From NCBI GenBank assembly GCA_903917505.1, contig CAIXAY010000533.1, positions 1 to 8,599 of the forward strand: a stretch of DNA of 8,599 nt. The letters are read 5' to 3'. Shown here in pieces: positions 6,756 through 8,599 of the stretch. The stretch comes from an uncultured beta proteobacterium. Its GTDB lineage: Bacteria > Pseudomonadota > Gammaproteobacteria > Burkholderiales > Rhodocyclaceae. The position numbers were made by a program, and so were the translations under genes. The first letter of the stretch is position 1. Every line of letters starts with the position of its first letter. The notes under the pieces were generated by a model. That model saw only the letters and a list, made by a program, of their open reading frames with translations, was not told the DNA's origin and ran no database searches.

Positions 6756-8327
6756 CTACTTGCCGTTGATCAGCTTTGGAATATTCCAGCCGCCATCGTC
6801 TTTTAAAGCCTCGGGCAATAGCGAAGATGGGACGTCCTGGTAACAAACCGGCCGCAAGAAGCGCCAGATGGACGCGGTTCCCACCGAAGTCGCCCGGCTG
6901 TCCGATGTGGCTGGAAAGGGGCCGCCATGAACCATGGCGTGGCAGACTTCGACGCCGGTTGGATAGCCGTTGAAGACAATGCGGCCGACTTTGCGTTCCA
7001 GGATACGCAGCAACTTCCGGGCGAATACTGCGTTATCGGTTGGCTCCATCAATAGCGTCGCCGTGAGTTGCCCCTCGAGACTTCCGGTCAGCGCAATGAT
7101 CTCGTCCTCGGACCGGCACCTGATCACCAGCGAGGAAGCGCCGAAGACCTCGTCGCGCAAACTGTGGTCTTGCAGGAATGCATCGGCGGTGGTCACGAAC
7201 AGGCAGGCACGGCATTGATTGGGGCCGCTCGGCGATTGCGCCTGCGCCAGCATTTCCACATTGACATTGCCCTGCAGCTTCGCGACACCGGCTTCGTATG
7301 CTCCGTGAATACCGGCGGTCAGCATGGTCGCTGGGCGGGCGGCGCTGATCAGGCCGGCGACCCTGCCGATGAATTCATTCAGGCCCGGCGCTTCCTGAAC
7401 GATCAGGAGCCCGGGATTCGTGCAAAACTGTCCGGAACCGAGCAGCAGGGAATTCACGAAACCGCTGGCAATCGCTTCGGAACGGCTCTTCAACGCTTCG
7501 GGAAAAAGATAGACCGGGTTGATGCTGGCCATTTCGGCATAGACCGGAATCGGTTCAGGTCTTGCGGCGGCGATCTTCATCAAAGTCAGTCCGGCCGGAC
7601 GCGAGCCGGTGAAGCCGACGGCCTTGACCCTCGGATCCGCAACCAGAGCGGGGGCGATCTCCCGGCCTGAACCGAACAACACGGAGAAGGTACCCGCCGG
7701 CAAGTCGCAGTGCTTTACGGCCGCTTGCACGGCTTTGCCCACGAGCTCCGAAGTGCCTGGATGGGCCGAGTGACCCTTGACGATCACCGGGCAGCCGGCG
7801 GCCAAAGCGGCTGCCGTGTCGCCGCCTGCAACCGAGAAAGCCAAGGGGAAATTGCTTGCGCCAAATACCACCACGGGGCCGAGCGGGATGTAGCGCATGC
7901 GAATATCGGAACGCGGCAACGGCGTGCGCTGCGGCATCGCCGTGTCGATTCGCGCACCCAGCCAGCGACCCGCCCGCACTTCTTCGGCAAAGAGCCGCAA
8001 TTGGTTCATCGTACGGCCGAGTTCGCCCTCGAGGCGCGCCTTGGGCAGACCCGACTCCAGCCCGGCCCGTTCGACGATCGCCGCGCCGTTGGCTGCCAAA
8101 TTCGCCGCGATTTGCTCGAGGAATGCGGCACGCGTGCCCAGGTCTGTTTCGCGGTAGGCGTCAAAGGCCTGCTCAGCCAGCGCACAGGCACGCTCCACCT
8201 CCTCCGGCCCGCCGCCACGATAAGCGGGCTCTAGGCGTTCACCCGTGGCCGGATCAACGCCGAAGATTTCTTCCCGCGAGCCCGTAACCAACGCTTGCCC
8301 AATAATCATTTGACCCGTGATGTTCAT
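6756..8327 (-). CDS. Aldehyde dehydrogenase (NADP+), alpha-ketoglutarate semialdehyde dehydrogenase type
   Basis: The product is a 523-residue cytoplasmic dehydrogenase. It probably oxidises alpha-ketoglutarate (2,5-dioxopentanoate) semialdehyde to alpha-ketoglutarate, the last step of non-phosphorylating pentose and hexarate pathways. Visible catalytic features: FGASNFPLAFSVAGGD with N159, VIVKGHSAHPGTS with cofactor-binding K184, GFTGSRPAG (238-246), the general base E265 in YAEMASINPV, the nucleophile C302 in GSGQFCTNPGLL, and DEVFGA with E393. The AEMASINP and MVHGGPFPATSDSRATSVGT ... RFLRPVCYQD segments (465-497) are typical of the KGSADH subgroup rather than of generic ALDHs, which have ELGGK. 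Length also fits this subgroup. The ATG at 8327-8325 follows GGGAGG; an in-frame ATG six codons on is less likely. It is transcribed from its own copy of the duplicated promoter. Related activities on succinate or other semialdehydes cannot be excluded. Confidence 0.92.
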   Translation of the reverse strand: MNITGQMIIGQALVTGSREEIFGVDPATGERLEPAYRGGGPEEVERACALAEQAFDAYRETDLGTRAAFLEQIAANLAANGAAIVERAGLESGLPKARLEGELGRTMNQLRLFAEEVRAGRWLGARIDTAMPQRTPLPRSDIRMRYIPLGPVVVFGASNFPLAFSVAGGDTAAALAAGCPVIVKGHSAHPGTSELVGKAVQAAVKHCDLPAGTFSVLFGSGREIAPALVADPRVKAVGFTGSRPAGLTLMKIAAARPEPIPVYAEMASINPVYLFPEALKSRSEAIASGFVNSLLLGSGQFCTNPGLLIVQEAPGLNEFIGRVAGLISAARPATMLTAGIHGAYEAGVAKLQGNVNVEMLAQAQSPSGPNQCRACLFVTTADAFLQDHSLRDEVFGASSLVIRCRSEDEIIALTGSLEGQLTATLLMEPTDNAVFARKLLRILERKVGRIVFNGYPTGVEVCHAMVHGGPFPATSDSRATSVGTASIWRFLRPVCYQDVPSSLLPEALKDDGGWNIPKLINGK

Positions 8328-8370
8328 CTTGCCTCCCTGTCAAACGCTTCCGATTACGCCGGCTGTCATC

Positions 8371-8448
8371 GTGCAACCGACAGACTCTAGATGGGGCGTT
8401 TGGCCTTGTCTAATGAGCGCATGTGATGCAGCTATAACCCGCGGGAAT
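8371..8448 (-). promoter_or_regulatory. Predicted promoter/operator module of the aldehyde dehydrogenase gene (copy B)
   Basis: On the minus strand this carries -35 TAGACA (8412-8407), a 17-bp spacer and -10 TAGAGT (8389-8384). Transcription would start near 8377, about 50 nt before the ATG at 8327. The 16-bp element GTTATAGCTGCATCAC at 8438-8423 is identical in sequence and in position to copy A upstream of dctQ. Hexamers and spacer length are also identical, while the spacer sequence differs at many positions. Confidence 0.68.
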
Positions 8449-8504
8449 GATGTAATTGCCGTTTCGGGCTGCAGGCGGCGTCAGCGGTGGGTTTCGTGCC
8501 CCGC

Positions 8505-8599
8505 TGTCAAGGCAAAGTAGAAATGTCCGGTATTTGGGCAAGATAGAGATGTCCGGTCGGGACGAAGGTGTCGAATGATTCATGGGATGGCCAATTGGC
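8505..8599 (+). mobile_element. Putative end of an insertion sequence with tandem terminal repeats, cut by window edge
   Basis: Starting at TGTCAAGG (8505), two 20-bp copies of a GCAARRTAGARATGTCCGGT repeat occur at 8512-8531 and 8538-8557. They match at 17 of 20 positions with a 26-bp period. A TG terminus followed by multiple internal repeats of this kind is typical of IS21-like elements, and AAGTAGAAATGTCC-like ends are familiar from such elements in beta- and gammaproteobacteria. An ATG at 8575-8577 after GAAGG may begin a transposase, but only about eight codons are visible. The family is a recollection-based guess, and the second end and the body are outside the window. Confidence 0.55.
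8512..8557. repeat. Two-copy tandem repeat, 20-bp units spaced 26 bp
   Basis: The units are 8512-8531 and 8538-8557, and both end in ATGTCCGGT. They differ at three positions. In IS ends, such repeats are transposase-binding sites. Confidence 0.75.

Noticed and set aside
7068..7670. Open frame of 200 codons on the plus strand within the dehydrogenase gene
   Set aside because: It lies opposite a complete, motif-rich aldehyde dehydrogenase and shows no family features.
8590..8599. Perfect palindrome GCCAATTGGC at the right edge
   Set aside because: It is a short 10-bp palindrome with no supporting context at the window edge.

Overview
The window comes from a GC-rich proteobacterium, most likely a betaproteobacterium. 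This rests on the close match of the UvrD C-terminus to proteobacterial UvrD, on codon use, and on the GguC/AraD1, TRAP and LysR-type families present. I cannot name a genus from sequence alone.

Layout. Positions 2-1273 (+) hold the last 423 codons of the DNA helicase gene uvrD, cut by the left edge. Positions 1274-1449 are a convergent intergenic region with a strong stem-loop. Everything from 1450 to 8327 lies on the minus strand. In transcription order it reads: an aldehyde dehydrogenase of the alpha-ketoglutarate semialdehyde dehydrogenase (KGSADH) type (8327-6756), a LysR-type regulator (6458-5544), the small TRAP permease dctQ (5392-4883), the large TRAP permease dctM (4881-3604), the periplasmic binding protein dctP (3483-2491), and a fumarylacetoacetate-hydrolase-superfamily protein of the GguC/AraD1 type (2445-1450). 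At the right edge (from about 8505) a pair of near-identical tandem repeats looks like the end of an insertion sequence whose body lies outside the window.

How the genes may work together (inference). The TRAP system would import an organic or sugar acid. The AraD1-type protein is related to enzymes that dehydrate 2-keto-3-deoxy-pentonates to alpha-ketoglutarate semialdehyde. The dehydrogenase would oxidise that product to alpha-ketoglutarate for the TCA cycle. The first dehydratase (pentonate or aldarate dehydratase) is not in the window, so the substrate is unresolved.

The most interesting signal is regulatory. Two ungapped copies of a 78-bp module (about 79% identical by hand count), at 5438-5515 and 8371-8448, sit upstream of dctQ and of the dehydrogenase at nearly the same distance from each start codon. 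Each carries the same predicted sigma-70 core promoter (TAGACA, 17 bp, TAGAGT) and the same invariant 16-bp upstream element. This strongly suggests that the two separated transcription units are co-regulated, perhaps by the LysR-type protein encoded between them. I found no CRISPR array, intact RNA gene or clearly novel enzymatic system.
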